Assembly: GCA_937893835.1 (NCBI GenBank)
Contig: CALCSS010000221.1
Location: 1-6,558 of the forward strand
Origin: an uncultured Fidelibacterota bacterium
GTDB lineage: Bacteria > Fidelibacterota > Marinisomatia > Marinisomatales > UBA1611
Length of the DNA: 6,558 nt
Reading direction: 5' to 3'
A program made the translations under genes and the position numbers. Below, in pieces: positions 5,727-6,558 of this stretch. Under the pieces are notes generated by a model. That model did not search any database and was not told where the DNA came from. It worked only from the letters and a program-made list of their open reading frames with translations. How positions within the stretch are numbered: position 1 is the first letter of the stretch; each line of letters opens with the position of its first letter.

Positions 5727-6558
5727 TCACGTGAACATCAATAAATATTTCTTCCTGATTATTTTAGGACGTGTTGCTGGATTTATGAATGATGCTTTCA
5801 GCTTACTCACACGAACATGATCAAATTTTTTAATAATAATAAGATCTATATCATTATCTAATAATTCTTTTAAACCTTCTTCGTTTGTATAGACCAGTTC
5901 TGGTTGAGGATCAATCTTATCCTGGACATAACTAAAATCTATATATTTGATCTCTCTATTAATATAAAAATTAAAGGACCTACTTTTGGCCTTTGAATTT
6001 TCATTGTACATATAAAGGTCAAAAGATTCATAATTATTTTCTTTTATAAAGACTGCGGCCTCAGACTGTGATTGAAAATCAAGCAAAGGTTTCATAATTC
6101 CCAAATTAATTCCATAATTGCATAATACACTTACAGCAATTGATGGAGTCAATAAAACCAATGTTTTACTTTTTGGAATCCTCATGAAAGCATATATAAA
6201 TATGAAGATTAGAATGAGCAAGATAATTACCATATTGATCTTGATTCCAAATGCGTAAAAGGCCAATCCATATACTAAAATCAACATCAGACCAATAAGT
6301 GCAACCTGAATTATATTTAATATCCTATAACACCTCTTGTTCTGAGTCCATTCTTCCATTTTCACTGCGGTCAATACTGAGGCAAATGGCGTTACACAGT
6401 ATATATAATGAGGAAGTTTGTAATTAGATGCTGAAAGCATTAGCAAAGGCAATATAAATCCAAATAATGAGATAACTTCAATCTGCATATTATCATTTTT
6501 ATTATTGATGATATCGATCAATCGGTCACCAATTGCTAAAAGTGATATCAATGTCCAA
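5727..6558 (-). CDS. ArnT/GT39-like polytopic membrane glycosyltransferase, C-terminal part (cut by window edge)
   Basis: The frame is open to the right edge, so the start is outside the window and the visible 277 codons are the C-terminal part of a larger protein. The TTG at 6549-6551 is an internal leucine, not a start. The key signature is SASNYKLPHYIYCVTPF (6384-6434), which matches the S.(K)YKLPHYI.P..P block of ArnT/PMT-like enzymes that move a sugar from polyprenyl phosphate to lipid A, a glycan or a protein on the outer face of the inner membrane. About five hydrophobic helices are visible (roughly 6423-6479, 6363-6413, 6252-6326, 6183-6236 and 6108-6170), followed by a soluble tail of about 120 residues (5727-6090) containing RSFNFYINREIKYI, reminiscent of the FY..R.v block in ArnT-like tails. 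The catalytic first extracytoplasmic loop with its acidic residues is outside the window. It ends with TGA, 16 bases before the family 2 glycosyltransferase that could make its donor. Family likely, acceptor unknown. Confidence 0.78.
   Translation of the reverse strand, partial: WTLISLLAIGDRLIDIINNKNDNMQIEVISLFGFILPLLMLSASNYKLPHYIYCVTPFASVLTAVKMEEWTQNKRCYRILNIIQVALIGLMLILVYGLAFYAFGIKINMVIILLILIFIFIYAFMRIPKSKTLVLLTPSIAVSVLCNYGINLGIMKPLLDFQSQSEAAVFIKENNYESFDLYMYNENSKAKSRSFNFYINREIKYIDFSYVQDKIDPQPELVYTNEEGLKELLDNDIDLIIIKKFDHVRVSKLKASFINPATRPKIIRKKYLLMFT

Noticed and set aside
6549..6551. TTG as a start codon for the right-edge gene
   Set aside because: The frame stays open to the window edge, and the visible protein begins amid membrane helices typical of the C-terminal half of ArnT-like enzymes, so this is an internal leucine codon.
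1..6558. tRNA or rRNA genes, CRISPR arrays, insertion sequences, riboswitches
   Set aside because: Coding sequence covers nearly the whole window, the longest gap is 83 bases, and no clover-leaf, spaced repeat array, transposase or terminal inverted repeats were seen on either strand.

Overview
This is a low-GC bacterial window carrying seven protein genes and no RNA genes, mobile elements or CRISPR. Six genes lie on the minus strand and one on the plus strand. Several points suggest a Gram-negative-type (diderm) bacterium: an MsbA-like exporter, an ArnT-like membrane glycosyltransferase fragment, and a HemW-type radical SAM protein. Shine-Dalgarno sites are weak and mixed. The look is compatible with the Bacteroidota/FCB-Marinimicrobia neighbourhood, but this is an impression from protein style and not an assignment.

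Right-hand block (4919-6558, minus strand): the C-terminal part of an ArnT/GT39-like polytopic glycosyltransferase runs off the right edge. It is followed after 16 bases by a DPM1-type family 2 glycosyltransferase with a C-terminal membrane anchor. This is the usual pairing of a polyprenyl-phosphate sugar synthase with the membrane transferase that uses such a donor.

Middle (3794-4924, plus strand): hemW is the only plus-strand gene. Its stop overlaps the stop of the family 2 glycosyltransferase gene (convergent, 6 bases shared, no room for a separate terminator). An 83-base divergent spacer on its left probably holds promoters for hemW and for the left-hand operon.

Left-hand block (1-3710, minus strand): a tightly packed operon runs from a small ElaA/YjcF-type GNAT acetyltransferase, through an MsbA/LolD-unrelated type I ABC exporter with fused membrane and ATPase domains, to two tandem TagB/TagF-like (CDP-glycerol glycerophosphotransferase superfamily) genes. 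The second of these two is cut by the left edge. Junctions are an ATGA overlap, a 38-base gap and a TAATG overlap. The operon's logic (inference) is export of a lipid-linked product plus its decoration or extension with a phospho-polyol or related group. Together with the right-hand pair, the window looks like part of a cell-envelope glycan locus with hemW as a housekeeping bystander.

The most interesting points are the divergent tandem glycerophosphotransferase-like paralogues beside an exporter, the variant active-site motif in the complete one, an extended extracytoplasmic loop in the exporter, and an octamer (TTAGAATA) that recurs at gene boundaries of the left operon. No demonstrably new system can be claimed from this window alone.
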